A stretch of 64,000 nt of DNA from Hyperoodon ampullatus (Eukaryota > Chordata > Mammalia > Artiodactyla > Ziphiidae). The translations under genes and the position numbers were made by a program. The notes beneath the pieces were generated by a model that saw nothing but the letters and a program-made list of their open reading frames with translations, was not told where the DNA came from and did no database searches. The DNA is taken from assembly GCA_949752795.1 (NCBI GenBank), contig OX457060.1, positions 108,078,949-108,142,948 of the forward strand, read 5' to 3'. The first letter of the stretch is position 1; each line of letters begins with the position of its first letter. Positions 1 through 10,962 of the stretch are shown piece after piece.

Positions 1-3000
1 TAAGTCTACAACATTTCTGAAAACATTCATTCTTACTTAAAATGGAATTCATAAAATTAGCTGTTTTATTGTCATAGTACCCAGTAAATAAAATTGTTTT
101 CTTTGTGAGTCTTTCTTTCAAATATTCTTTCAATTCACTCTAACATACCATGTGTTTACTTTTCTAGTCCATTTACCTGTCCTAGTGATTTTCTTGCTTT
201 CAATCTGAAAGTTTGAATTATTTAGGTAATGAGTTCACTGTGGTCAAGCACAATGAAACATTTAGCTTCTTACAGTTTCCACACTTGTTGCCTCAAGACT
301 TCACTCCTTGATATTTATGACCAATTATTTTCTGTCCCAAAGCATGGTCTTTGGGAATATGTCAAAGGCTACTTCAGTATAGATGTAACTAGCAGAATAT
401 ATTTCCCTAGATAATTCTCCATTCCTCTGGTTGGCTCTAGCTATTCTAAAAGTGTTTAAACCTGGATTCTGGTGAACTTTACAGAAAGGTTCCTTTTTAT
501 GTGAACTTTCAATGACCACTAAGCTAATAGCTTCATATCAAATTTATTCTCATCTAAAAAAAAAAAAAAACATACACTTCATGAGTCTGTTCTTAAATAT
601 ACCTTTCATGAAACTGTCTCTTAAGATATACTTTGTGCCACATTTCTTTTTTCTTATCCCTAGTCTTGGAGCAACACTCATACTTCCTAATTCTCTTCTT
701 GGGCCCAGGCTAACCTACTGGTATTTACCCTTAAGTCTGATAAGTTTATTTCCACTTCTACATTTTATTCACTTCTTACATTAACATACATTCAGCTTTA
801 TGTTCTTACTCCTTTATATTCACTGTCATTTCATAAATTCTCTACCTTAACTATACTAAGTTTTATATAATTTGGCTGGGATTTTCCTGATGATTATAAT
901 TGTTCCTATTTTTATTTTTAAATAGCAGCAACGTGTTTCAAAATAACTTAACATTTTTTTCTTTACAGAGGCAAAGAGAAAACTGTAAATATATGTCAAT
1001 GTTAAAATTATTCTTTTTGTTTTCATCTTTATATTTTCAATGCATATGTTCAGATATTATTGTCATATTTATACACCAAGTTCGGCCAAGGATCAAGACC
1101 AGTGGTAAACCAGCATAAGATACTGGCAAAGCACATGGTATCATAAGCAGGAGCAATTGTGAGATTTGGAAGTCATGTGCCAGAAGCCTGATCATAGACT
1201 GGTTATAGTTAAATGGTCCTGCAGCTAGGCAATAGTGGAACTGGTTATTACTTTATTATGCTTTCTACTGGACCACAACTACTTTCCAGAGTGAAATGAT
1301 TCAACTCAAAACCATTTTGTCTAAATAATTCAGCTTTTAGAATCAAAAACTCAAATAATATGGCAACAAAACTAGGAATACATGGGAGCTCCCAAATGAG
1401 GTTACAACTCTCACTTCTGGGCAGTTAGTAGAACAGTGAAGTAATTAAAATGAAATGTTCATTACATACCCCCTACACACACATATGCACTGACACACAA
1501 ACACATTTCTCATATTTATGGTATTCCCTCACCACTTCCCTAATCAAAATCTTCTCTCAGGACTGGTTCTGATGAGCCCATTCTTATGAAATTGTATGTG
1601 TCTAATATAATTTACAGCCTTTTTATCCTCCCTGTGGCGTTTATATTTTAATAGGGATAGGGATAGCATTTTCTGAAACGTAAGACTAAAACGGATGAAC
1701 TTTTACCAGTAAGGTATTTAATGCATCAGCTAGCAGTAAGTGGAATGCACAGGCATTCCCAGGACTCTGGAAATCCCACCAGGTGAGCAGTTATCCACCA
1801 CTCAGTGTCCTTCTTTTACAGTCTAATCTAATTTGTTCTCTGTGCAGGTGCACTATTTACACATACCATAGTGTCTGCCCTAATGCTGATATGTACCTTT
1901 GCCTATGGCCTCAAAATGTAGCTAAAGTAATCCCTCTAGCATACTGTTGCCACTGGAAACATAAGTTTAAGCTCTATGGTTTGCTGAGTAGGGCTGCATA
2001 AAAAAAAATCAGTACACAGCAGAGCTAAAGATGATGCAGAGGTACTTAGATGAAAACAGACAATTTTGCAGCAGATTGCCTAACATATTGGCAGTTCTCA
2101 AATCATATCTCAAATCAGATGAAATAAATTTCAGAAAGTTATTTAGCATGAAGAATACATTATTAAATTCAATGTATAAAATGTTAATGCAGATCTTCTG
2201 GCTCTTATTACTGCTTGTTTTCAGTCCTCCCTCTTGCAACACTGGTATCATAAACTTAACTGTCAGTGTTGGGTGAGCATTCTCCCTCCAGTCAACTAGC
2301 AGACATGCTTTTTAAACATCATCTCTGCATCCTTAACCACACATAGTTCACCTTCCAGCTCTACTGAAATTCAAACAGAGTTTTAGAATAATTTTTTTCT
2401 ATGCACCATTAAGAATGGCCAGATTTTTAACAAAATTTATCTTTCTGCTACCAAGTCAGGCTTTTTTAGTCATATTTTGTGGAAATTACATTGTAATAGG
2501 TGAAGGATGCATTATTTACTGTGATGCATTTTATTTCTGAATTGAGTCAGCTTTGGATTTTACAAATTACCCACTCTTGAGACTTTGCCATTGAATTTAG
2601 ATCAATTCACACAATTTTATGGGCATGCTATTTCTTGTCATTGTGGATATTTCTCAGAAGAGGCACTTCTTTAAAGGCAAAGAAGTTCATGGGATAGGGA
2701 CAGCCATTTGATCAGAGAAGGTACTATTTAGTGTGACTCACCAGTAATTCCAATATTGTCACCTTACTTCAGTAGATGTTCAGGGCAAGTTATACCAAAG
2801 CAGTTTTCCTAAGACTGTAAGGTCTAAATTCTTTACCTAAGGCACTTAATTTGGTACATGGATGAGGTGACACCTAGCTTAAATTCATGGAAGAATGCAT
2901 TACTTAGGAATACACCCTAGTTTTACTGGAGCAAATAAGTTTTATCTTGTGTGCTCAGTTTTTTCATGGTGGATTAACAATGTCTGCCACGGGTAGCTTT

Positions 3001-3050
3001 ATTTTTGACATCTGGTCTTGGTTTATGTTGAACTTCCTATCTTTTCCCAG
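1..3050. other. Unique AT-rich DNA, no gene recognised
   Basis: No exon, RNA gene or clearly classifiable repeat is visible. Short open frames on both strands lack codon structure, motifs or splice context. There is an A-run near 556-570 and a CA-rich patch near 1472-1505. Very diverged repeats may be present but cannot be called by eye. Confidence 0.5.
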
Positions 3051-3290
3051 AGATAACCACCTAGTAGCTTCTATTGACAACATATTTCTGCCAGGCACTA
3101 TCTCAGCCACTTTATGTAAAATATATTTTTAGTCCTTACAGATTCCCAATTAGGTAAGTGCTACTATCTTTATTTTACAGATTTGAAAACGAAATCTTAG
3201 CAAGATTGGTAGATATAAGATTAGAATTTCATTTGCATGGTACCAAAACCACTTAATCACAATGAATCCCATGTGCTATCCATTCTTAAT
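3050..3290 (-). repeat. MIR SINE fragment
   Basis: The plus strand shows the reverse-complement MIR order: a 'tgccaggcactatctcagccac' type core, then 'aggtaagtgctactatcttta', then 'ttacagatttgaaaac'. This matches the conserved core of the ancient mammalian tRNA-derived SINE. Edges are approximate because the copy is heavily diverged. Confidence 0.7.
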
Positions 3291-3432
3291 TTTTCTTTCC
3301 ATATACTGGAATCCCTATGTGGCAAACTTCCTAACTTTCATAGGGCCATTCTCATTGATTATATATAGGCTGAAAGTTAATCCCTGACCTACTGGAAAGC
3401 CATTAGGCCTACACACCAGAATGTGGAGACAG

Positions 3433-3481
3433 ACTATTTTCGGGTACTTGCTTAGTATAAGTACTATTTTGGGTACTTGCT
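3433..3481. repeat. Short tandem duplication, about 30 bp period
   Basis: ACTATTTTCGGGTACTTGCT (about 3433-3452) recurs one base shorter at about 3463-3481. This is a local two-copy duplication with no coding context. Confidence 0.6.
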
Positions 3482-3748
3482 GCAGTGTCTTAGATAAATT
3501 TTCTCTTTTGTAATGAAATAAACAATTATTCAGAGATAATGCTTAGCAATGGATTTTCAAAATGATCTTAGATTTTTAAGATGGTATTTACTGAAGTTGT
3601 GTGGCCAAATTGGGAGCTACATTTGTACTTCTTCTAGCTTTATTAATATATGTGATTTTGAAATAATCATGTTTGTCTTATTTTAATTGATATTTATACT
3701 TCCAAAAATGAATTTTATTCTCAGCTATTGTAAAAGTTGAGAAATTTG

Positions 3749-3830
3749 ATGTATAACTGATTCACTTTGCTGTACACCCGAAACTAACAACATTGTAAAT
3801 CAACTATACTCCAATAAAAAATTTTTTAAG
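3749..3830 (+). mobile_element. Severely 5'-truncated L1 (3' tail only)
   Basis: About 80 bp match the extreme 3' end of the cetartiodactyl L1: 'gtataactgattcactttgctgtacac', then 'aacattgtaaatcaactatactcc', then AATAAAA. A target-site duplication of about 15 bp flanks it: AAGTTGAGAAATTTG at 3734-3748 and AAGTTGAGATATTTG at 3831-3845, with one mismatch. This is therefore a complete insertion event that copied only the tail of the L1 RNA. Confidence 0.9.
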
Positions 3831-3845
3831 AAGTTGAGATATTTG

Positions 3846-4395
3846 TAACTGTACTTATTTTTCATATCTTTTCTAATGAACTCTAAATGGGAAATAGTTT
3901 TATTTTGAAATATTGTTTGTAATTATCCTTTTATCTTACCTTGTTTCATTCACATTTTCATTAGGAGAAAAAGATACATTTGATTTTGCACAGAAGTTCT
4001 CTGTGCTTTATTATTTTTTTTTTTTTAACTAGGCTTTTTCTATGAATTGCTTAGTATTCAGTTTACCCTGGATAAGTGGAAAGTAATTCACTCTAAGAAG
4101 ACTGTGAAACTGTTTTGTCTCAGCAGGCTCCATTGTGAAAACCCAGCATGGGCTAGGGGGATGTGAGACAGGCCATGCTGTAGTAGACTGTTGCTGTACA
4201 TTTTAAATGTTCATGAATTACTATCAGTAGATGATGGGTAAAAAACTGGAAAAATGTAAACAGCATGAACATCAACCACACTTTAGTTAGCAGTGCCTCC
4301 CCAGTAAACAAAATCACACATTAGATTGTAGAACAAAACCCCTAGAAGAAGCATAGCTAGGTTTCCCTTTTTTTAGCTGCTATTCATTAAGCAGT
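3846..4395. other. Unique AT-rich DNA
   Basis: Nothing gene-like is visible. A T-run lies at about 4013-4026. The block around 4080-4330 is somewhat less AT-rich but has no recognisable family signature. Confidence 0.45.
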
Positions 4396-4650
4396 ATCAT
4401 ATCCATTAAATGAATGGTAACATTTACGTTATATGGCTAAAGTTTTACAAAGAGCTTTTACACACATATTATTCCATTTGATTTTTACAATAGCCCTGTG
4501 GAATACATGAGGTATATATTTTTCTTCTTATCATAAGGCTCAGTTGTGTTAAGTGACCTACCCAACATGGTAATTAGAAGAGTTGGGGTTCAAACCCATG
4601 TCTCCAAACTTCAAATCTTTTATTATTCTGGTTCTGGTACCATCTTTAAA
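4395..4650 (-). repeat. MIR SINE fragment
   Basis: Reverse-complement MIR landmarks occur in order: 'acaaagagcttttacacacatattattccatttgatttttacaatagccctgtgg', then 'aagtgacctacccaacatgg', then 'gttggggttcaaacccatgtct' at the tRNA-derived end. Divergence is high. Confidence 0.7.
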
Positions 4651-6650
4651 GTCAACACACTCTGAATACAGATATGCTACACTACAAATTTTGATAAATT
4701 CTAAAACCACTAGATATATCTGACAAACATTTATTCAAGTTCATTCTCTGATAAAGATTATACTTAATTGATAACATCTTTAGGGTTCCCACAAGAAGTT
4801 AGCTTAGAAGCACAAGATTTGAATTTCAGGAATAATGGTATATGAGACCACAGGTTCCTGGGATAATTATATAGGAAGTGTCTGGGTTATAACTTTCAGA
4901 TGCTACAAGCAGACCCAGTCCCTCTCAGAATCCATAAAAAATTTTAAAATATTATGCTTCCCTCACCAAGAACAATGCATGTTCCAACACTACCCTGTTT
5001 CTCTTGATTGGCTTTTTTTTTTTTTTTTTAATAAACTTTGGGACAAAAAGGGAGTGTTACTTTTTCACACAAGTATCACCAGATATCACTAGTTGGTACA
5101 AGCAACTTAAATGTCACATCTTCAGAAAAGTTGGGAAATCCAATTACTCCCTTTTGGTGACAAATACCATAACATATATTTATAAACACATAAAACTAAG
5201 TAGTTAAGTATTGGAATTCCTTTGCATTCCTGTAGATAACTGAATGGCATAATATTATTTGCATACTACTTGTATTTATATTTGAACTTTATATCTTGGT
5301 ATAAAAATGAACCCCGGTAGACATGATTAAGGTGGAGGGATTAATTTCCTACCGACTGAAATATATAGAATGTTCCAGTGGAACACTATCAGTATTCTAC
5401 AGACTGCTTTCCTGACACCTGAATTTTCCTTATGTTTTATTTAAAATGTAATGCCCTTAGAACTAGATTATTAAATATTATGGTTAAAATGCATATACAT
5501 TATGTGTATATGTATGTATAAATGCTAGATAATCATTAAGCTAAATTTACCCTCAACAAAAATAGCTCAATTATGAAGACATATTTAAAATATTCTTGCA
5601 TGATTTCAATAACATGCCATATTGTATTAAAAATAGATGGTAGAAAGTATATGTGTGATGCTATAGATCTTCACATGAACAGGTTAAATAAGCTAAATAA
5701 ATACATACATTTAAAAATGATGTGGTAGCCATTATATTGGAAAATTTCCCATATCTGAAATCTTCAAATTTAATTATATTTCAAAGTCCCTGTACTTCAT
5801 AATATTGTGATCCTGATAAGCATTCTACCGATCTCTGAATAGTTATCTTTGGAAAAAAAATATCATTTAAGGCTAATATTTCTTATTTAAACACACTGAT
5901 TTCAAGGGATTCTTAACATATGGAAATGATTAGAAAGTAAACCACTCATAAATGTATTAGTCATTTTAAAATATTTTGTTACTTTAAGCATTATTTTCTG
6001 CCTCATTTACTTCCACACTTTAATAACAATCTATTAAAACATAAACATCTTTCTCTACAATCCTAGTGATATCTTTAACATTTAGGTTCAATCCTCTAGA
6101 ATGATTCTGATGTAATCCTTTGCTCACTTTCTACATTGTCTTGAATGCTCTTCATATATTGAGTTTACTGTTTGTATGACGATATTTTAAACATTTGAGA
6201 TATGCACAAGTATTGTTTTAACTTTCTCCCTCCCTTGGCCCCTTACTATTGCTTTAGCGGGAAAGTCATTTCCCGAAAGGAATCCTTAACTTAAAACTTC
6301 AATTCTAATACAATTTTGTCAATCTGGTTAAATTAGCCTTTGCTAGCTGATATACTGTGCTTATATTTTAACTTCAATAAAAAACCTAGTAAAATATCTA
6401 ATTCTGTCTTTCAAAGACTATTTATACAAAACTGACTGACTAAATGAAGACTCCATTACTTAAAGGAAGTCCCAAATCTATAAACTCACACAAATCTGAG
6501 ACACGTTAGAGTTTTTATAATAGTTGCTTCTGCGGTGTGGGAGACGTTCAGGTTCAGAGACTGCCAAGGGATACCTTAAGTCGGTGAGGGCTTTGAAAGG
6601 GTTCTGGTTAAAGTTCTCATAAAGTTTAGGCATTCATTTTAATTACTCTT
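4650..6650. other. Unique AT-rich DNA
   Basis: No recognisable gene or classifiable repeat. A T-tract of about 19 lies near 5011-5029. A short dyad lies at 6258-6275 (see its own entry). The block 6520-6610 is noticeably less AT-rich and contains several CpGs but no reading frame or repeat I recognise. Confidence 0.45.
6258..6275. promoter_or_regulatory. CGGGAAA-GTCA-TTTCCCG dyad
   Basis: A perfect 7-bp inverted repeat with a 4-bp spacer. The left arm extended by one base reads GCGGGAAA, an E2F-like core; the right arm is TTTCCCG. It contains two CpGs inside a CpG-poor, AT-rich stretch. Regulatory function is inferred only from the motif. Confidence 0.3.
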
Positions 6651-6654
6651 ATTA

Positions 6655-6880
6655 ACATATAGAAAAAAACTTAAATAATAAATACAAACATTTATCTAGA
6701 GTTCCCTATGTTCCAGGCACTGTCTAAACACTTAAACACTTTATCTCTTTCAGTCCTAAGCAATTTTTTGGTAGGTATCATTATTACCTTTATTTTATGA
6801 ATGAGGAAACATGACTAGAGACGGTAGACAAATGACTTGCCAATTATCACCAACACACTAATTCACTCTACTAGCTCTCC
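6655..6880 (-). repeat. MIR SINE fragment
   Basis: Reverse-complement MIR: 'atgttccaggcactgtctaaacactt', then 'ggtaggtatcattattaccttta', then 'atgaggaaacatgactagag', then 'aatgacttgccaattatcacc'. One of the better-preserved MIRs here. Confidence 0.8.
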
Positions 6881-6946
6881 ATCTTCTGTCCAAAGACTTC
6901 CCAAGATAACTAGCTCACTCATGCTGATAAGCCTACTTTAAGTGCT

Positions 6947-7320
6947 TGCTGTGGACTGAATTGTATCACCCTCAGATTCATATATTGAAGCCTTACCCAT
7001 AATGTGATGGTATTTGGCAATGAAGCCTTTGGGAATTAATTAGGTTTGCATGGGGTCAGAAGGGTGGAACAGTCATGTTGAATTAGAATGAGAGACACCG
7101 GAGAGCTTACTCGCTCACTTGCTCTCTCTTTCTGCCAGGTGAGGACACAGAAGAGAAGGCAGCCACTTAGGAGCCAGGAAGAGAGCTCTCCAGAACCTGA
7201 CCATGCTAGCACCCTGATTTTGGACTTCTAGCTTCCAGAATTGTAAGAAAATAAATTTCTGATGTTTAAGCCACCCCTGTCCATGGTATTTTGTTATTGT
7301 AGACCAAGTTGACTAAGACA
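6947..7320 (+). mobile_element. Solo LTR, ERVL-MaLR (MLT1/MST-like)
   Basis: Starts TGCTGTGGACTGAATTGTATC and ends TTGACTAAGACA, with the family landmarks 'cagattcatatattgaag', 'aaataaatttctgatgtttaagcc' and 'tggtattttgttatt'. AGTGCT is present immediately before (6941-6946) and after (7321-7326), consistent with a target-site duplication. No internal retroviral sequence is attached, so this is a solo LTR left by recombination. The AATAAA near 7250 is its own polyadenylation signal. Confidence 0.85.
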
Positions 7321-7326
7321 AGTGCT

Positions 7327-8377
7327 TACATACTACCTTTGTAATAAAAGATCTTAAAAATTCTTTTTACCAAGCATAACAAGTTAATCATTTACCACCT
7401 GCTCGAACAACTTTTGGATTCGATTTATCTAATTATTATTTCTAGCTCATTGTTACCTTTCATGCTTTGTTTTATTTTATTCTATTTTTTCGTCAAAATA
7501 TTATTGAGTAACTCTGAAATAACTACTGTAATTTAAATACCATGGTTTAAAATTCATCTTAACCAGACTACCTTAAAACCTTCATTTCACCTTTCTTTGA
7601 AGCCTGAATACTCATACAGCTCACTAAGCATTTGCAGTGTCTAATAGCATCTTTATTTGGCTCTACTTTTGTCTCAAAATTGTCCGGGTAATTATCAAAT
7701 CACTGGGAAATAAAGGTATGATAGCCCAGCTTCTCCACGTGTAAGCAAGTTTATTCGGCTCTGGGGATTATTGGGCAAGCTCTCAACTGTTACAGAGTTC
7801 AATTCCAAAACCTTCTTAAATGAAAAGTAATTTAACAAAGGATTGTTTGTAATTCTGTTGCAAATATATATATTAAAAAATCAAGCTCTTTAAATGACTA
7901 GATTTCTTGAAACATGCTTTCTTCCTAACATTTCCCTTCATTCTTCTGCTTTATAAATTCCTACTTACCCACAAGACCTTTCCTTTTCCTTGAAGAAACT
8001 CTGACTTCTTCAGGAAGGATTTGTTCTAATTCTTATATATCTCTGCTTAGTAATTATGACAAGAGATGATAATTATTTTTACTCATATGTTTCATTCTTT
8101 AGATGTTAGCTTATTTCCTAAAAGGGATGTTATAAATATTTGTTCACAGACAATAGATACATAATATCTACACAGATATTCAATACATAATATCACTGTT
8201 GTTTGTTGGTCTGATGAATGAAAGAATGCAATGAAAATATTTTGAAAAAACATTCAAATATAGATATTAACTACTATTAGAACAGATTTATATACAATGT
8301 AAATTCATGTGACTGAAATTACTGCAGAAAAATAGACATGTTTCTAAAAAGTAGTGTGAAAAGAAATCACTAAAAAA
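7327..8377. other. Unique AT-rich DNA
   Basis: No gene or recognisable repeat. It ends at the target site of the following SINE. Confidence 0.45.
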
Positions 8378-8386
8378 TTAATCTAT

Positions 8387-8599
8387 GGGCTTCCCTGGTG
8401 GCGCAGTGGTTGAGAGTCCGCCTGCCGATCCAGGGGACACGGGTTCGTGCCCCGGTCTGGGAAGATCCCACATGCCGCGGAGCGGCTGGGCCCGTGAGCC
8501 ATGGCCACTGAGTCTGTGCATCCGGAGCCTGTGCTCCGCAACCGGAGAGGCCACAACAGTGAGAGGCCCGTGTACCACAAAAAAAAAAAAAAAAAAAAA
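8387..8599 (+). mobile_element. CHR-2-type tRNA-derived SINE
   Basis: Full-length short-form element with 5' GGCTTCCCTGGTGGCGCAGTGG, B box GGTTCGTGCCC, the family body ending 'cacaacagtgagaggcccgtgtacc', and about 21 A at the tail. The target-site duplication TTAATCTATG(G) occurs at 8378-8388 and 8600-8610. All open frames across it (both strands) are repeat artefacts. The intact tail and exact duplication suggest a relatively young insertion. Confidence 0.95.
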
Positions 8600-8765
8600 T
8601 TAATCTATGGAAATATTCCATATAATGATAATTAATGTTCAATAGTCTGAACATGTAAGAGCAAAAAACCCCAAAAGCCATGCTGGATATGTAATATACT
8701 ACTCTTTTAAAATGCTTATGTATAGAAATATACACCTTTATATATTGGGATAAATCTACATGTAA

Positions 8766-8880
8766 ATAATAATAATAGCTAACATTTTGAGCACTTAGCA
8801 TTTGACAAACCTTGTTTTAGACTACAAGTACTAACTCATGCAATTCTCACAAATGAAATTAACTCGACTATCACAAAAAA
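8766..8880 (-). repeat. MIR SINE fragment
   Basis: 'aataataatagctaacattttgagcacttagcat' followed by 'actaactcatgcaattctcac' is the 3' part of MIR in reverse complement. It is truncated after the core. Confidence 0.7.
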
Positions 8881-10215
8881 AAAAATTAGACAGCATTTTG
8901 CAACAGTTTTATAATTAGATTTGCTTTACATTATATTTTAACAAAAACATAAATTTGTTAATAAAATAATATTAGAAAAGTCACTTGAAAAATTTCCATT
9001 TATCAAAAATCTTTTATTTGATACCAGAAAGATAGCAAAAATAGGCCAATATTTAGGTCAATTATACCAAGACCCTCCCTGGAATAAATCATATCTATAT
9101 TTGAAAAAGGAAATTTGATTAGTAATTTATTCAATGCTAATTAGTTTCTAGCCACGAGCCACCTTTACCACCCACGTCACCCCTTCATTCCAATACCTTT
9201 GGGTTAGTTCCAATCTTATTCTGAAAGTTGTTTAACCTAAAATGTCTTTAGGGGATAATTTTCTAACCACCTTTTAAACTACCACCCACAGTTTCTCACA
9301 AACTAAGATGCATCAGAAAAGTTCTTTTTTCTTTTTCTTTTTCCTAAATGGAACAAAGAAAATATTAAAACATAAGTGGCATATGACAATTTGACAGTTT
9401 CTAGTGGAGATAATGTTCTCCTACATATAATATGGGAAACTGCATCTAAATTCTAGGTTGATGGCATTGTAGAAAACAATTAAAATGATTAAATGGGTCA
9501 ATAAATAGCCTAAATTTCAAAGCTTCCCAGTTTTAAATAATATGATTTATTATTAAATAACTGGTATAAACTGAAAAAGATTATGTAACTCATTCTTTGC
9601 TGTCTTAATAATTTTTATGTCAAAGCCACTGACAATAATTCAGTTAAGTAGAAATATTTACCTATTTGAGGTATCTGTAGACCAAGAAATCTGATTGATG
9701 ACTCCCTCTTATATGTGTATTAAACACATACATATACTACAGGATGTATGTGTACACATACAGATATGCACACACACATAAATACATAAATGTATTTATT
9801 TCCATCAGAGATATATATTGAGCGCCCCCTTTTCTTTTTGCACAAGACCATCAATTATTTTAAATGTGTTTTATTAGGAAACTGGCTCTTATATTACTTA
9901 ATAATTTCAGTAACTTTAAAAATTTTGAATACTCCTTTTATTACAGATCTCATATACTTATATAAAATCTCATATGTACTGAATATAAAAATCTCATATA
10001 GATTGAAATCTTATTATCTGTTACTTTCACTTTTCATTGAGGGCATTACAAAATATTTGTTATTTAAAAGGTGTCTAGCATCTGATAGAGTTTTAAACAT
10101 GGACTTATTGTGACAATCAAATGGCCTGAAATATCTGAAAATACATTGTCAGCATTAAATGATTACGGACTCTAGTTTTTGTTAGAGTCGTAGCGATATG
10201 ACATCTCTTTCTCAT
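8881..10215. other. Unique AT-rich DNA
   Basis: Very AT-rich, with a mixed CA/TA patch at about 9712-9800. The 107-codon frame at 9790-10113 is hydrophobic and AT-driven with no motif; it is not called as a gene. Confidence 0.45.
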
Positions 10216-10304
10216 TTTCTCCATTAGGAGGAAAGTCAGGTATTACAATCCCCATTTGACAGATGTAGAGACTAAGGGAGCAAACAGGGAAGGGACTTGT
10301 CAGC
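10215..10304 (-). repeat. MIR SINE fragment
   Basis: 'ggaaagtcaggtattacaatccccatttgacagatgtagagactaaggg' then 'gggacttgtcagctagttaag' is reverse-complement MIR core and tail. Its end is expanded by the tandem repeat that follows. Confidence 0.65.
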
Positions 10305-10363
10305 TAGTTAAGGGGAGAAATGAAGGAGAGTTAGTTAAGGGGAGAAATGAAAGAGAGTTAGTT
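10305..10363. repeat. Minisatellite seed, 27-bp period, about 2.2 copies
   Basis: Unit TAGTTAAGGGGAGAAATGAA plus GGAGAGT repeats at 10305-10331 and 10332-10358 with one change, then begins again. It arose at the end of a MIR. Confidence 0.75.
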
Positions 10364-10436
10364 TATCACCCAGCTTCCTGACTACCAGCAATAAGTCTGT
10401 TGCCTTACACAGAAAGAGGGACAACCATGGATTTTT

Positions 10437-10767
10437 TTTTTAATAAATGTATTTGTTTGTTTGCTTGTTTATTTATTTATTTTTGGCTGTGTTAGGTCTT
10501 TGTTATTGCACGCGGGCTTTCTCTAGTTGCAGAGAGCAGGGGCCATGGGCTTCTCATTGCAGTGGCTTCTCTTTGTTGCGGAGGACGGGCTCCAGGCATG
10601 CGGGCTTCAGTAGTTGTGGCTCACAGGCTCTAGAGTGCATGCTCAGTAGTTGCGGCACACAGGATTAGTTGCTCCATGGCATGTGGGATCCTTCTGGACC
10701 AGGGCTCGAATCCATGTCCCCTGCATTCACAGGTGGACTCTTAACCACTGTGCCACCAGGGAAGCCC
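10437..10767 (-). mobile_element. CHR-1-type (long) SINE, at an L1 3' junction
   Basis: In minus orientation the element starts GGGCTTCCCTGGTGGCACAG near 10767 and runs through B box and 'cacaactac'-type internal repeats to a TAAATAAATAAA tail. It lies between a target-site copy (CAACCATGGATTTT, 10422-10436) and the poly(T) of an L1 fragment at 10768-10947. Its own probable duplication is the T-rich TGKATTTTTTTTT on both sides, so it seems to have landed in the L1 poly(A) tract. Confidence 0.9.
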
Positions 10768-10947
10768 ACTGTATTTTTTTTTTAACTCCTTTATGGGAGT
10801 ACAGTTGCTTTACAATGGTGTGTTAGTTTCTTCTTTATAACAAAGTGAATCAGCTATACATATACATATATCCCCATATCTCCTCTCTCTTGAGTCTCCC
10901 TCCCACCCCCCTCTAGGTGGTCACAAAGCACCGACCTGATCTCTCTG
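10768..10947 (-). mobile_element. 5'-truncated L1 3' end
   Basis: Reverse complement of the cetartiodactyl L1 3' UTR: 'ctttatgggagtacagttgctttacaatg', then 'cagctatacatatac', then 'ggtggtcacaaagcaccgacctgatctc'. The right flank CAACCACGGATTTTTG (10948-10962) matches CAACCATGGATTTTT at 10422-10436. The L1 duplication therefore encloses both this fragment and the SINE. Confidence 0.9.
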
Positions 10948-10962
10948 CAACCACGGATTTTT

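Noticed and set aside
2031..2276. 81-codon plus ORF with hydrophobic C-terminal run
   Set aside because: The opposite strand (2009-2251) is equally open; hydrophobic runs are expected in AT-rich DNA.
8387..8480. tRNA-like Pol III A and B boxes at SINE heads
   Set aside because: They belong to tRNA-derived SINEs; no cloverleaf with paired acceptor stem and anticodon is present, so no tRNA gene is called.
8370..8801. 143-codon minus-strand ORF and its overlapping frames
   Set aside because: It reads through a CHR-2 SINE; the same peptide (LLWPL..GSGCAGS type) recurs in every SINE copy at 16.2, 30.2, 37.5, 38.4, 43.5, 54.6 and 59.3 kb. It is a repeat translation, not a gene.
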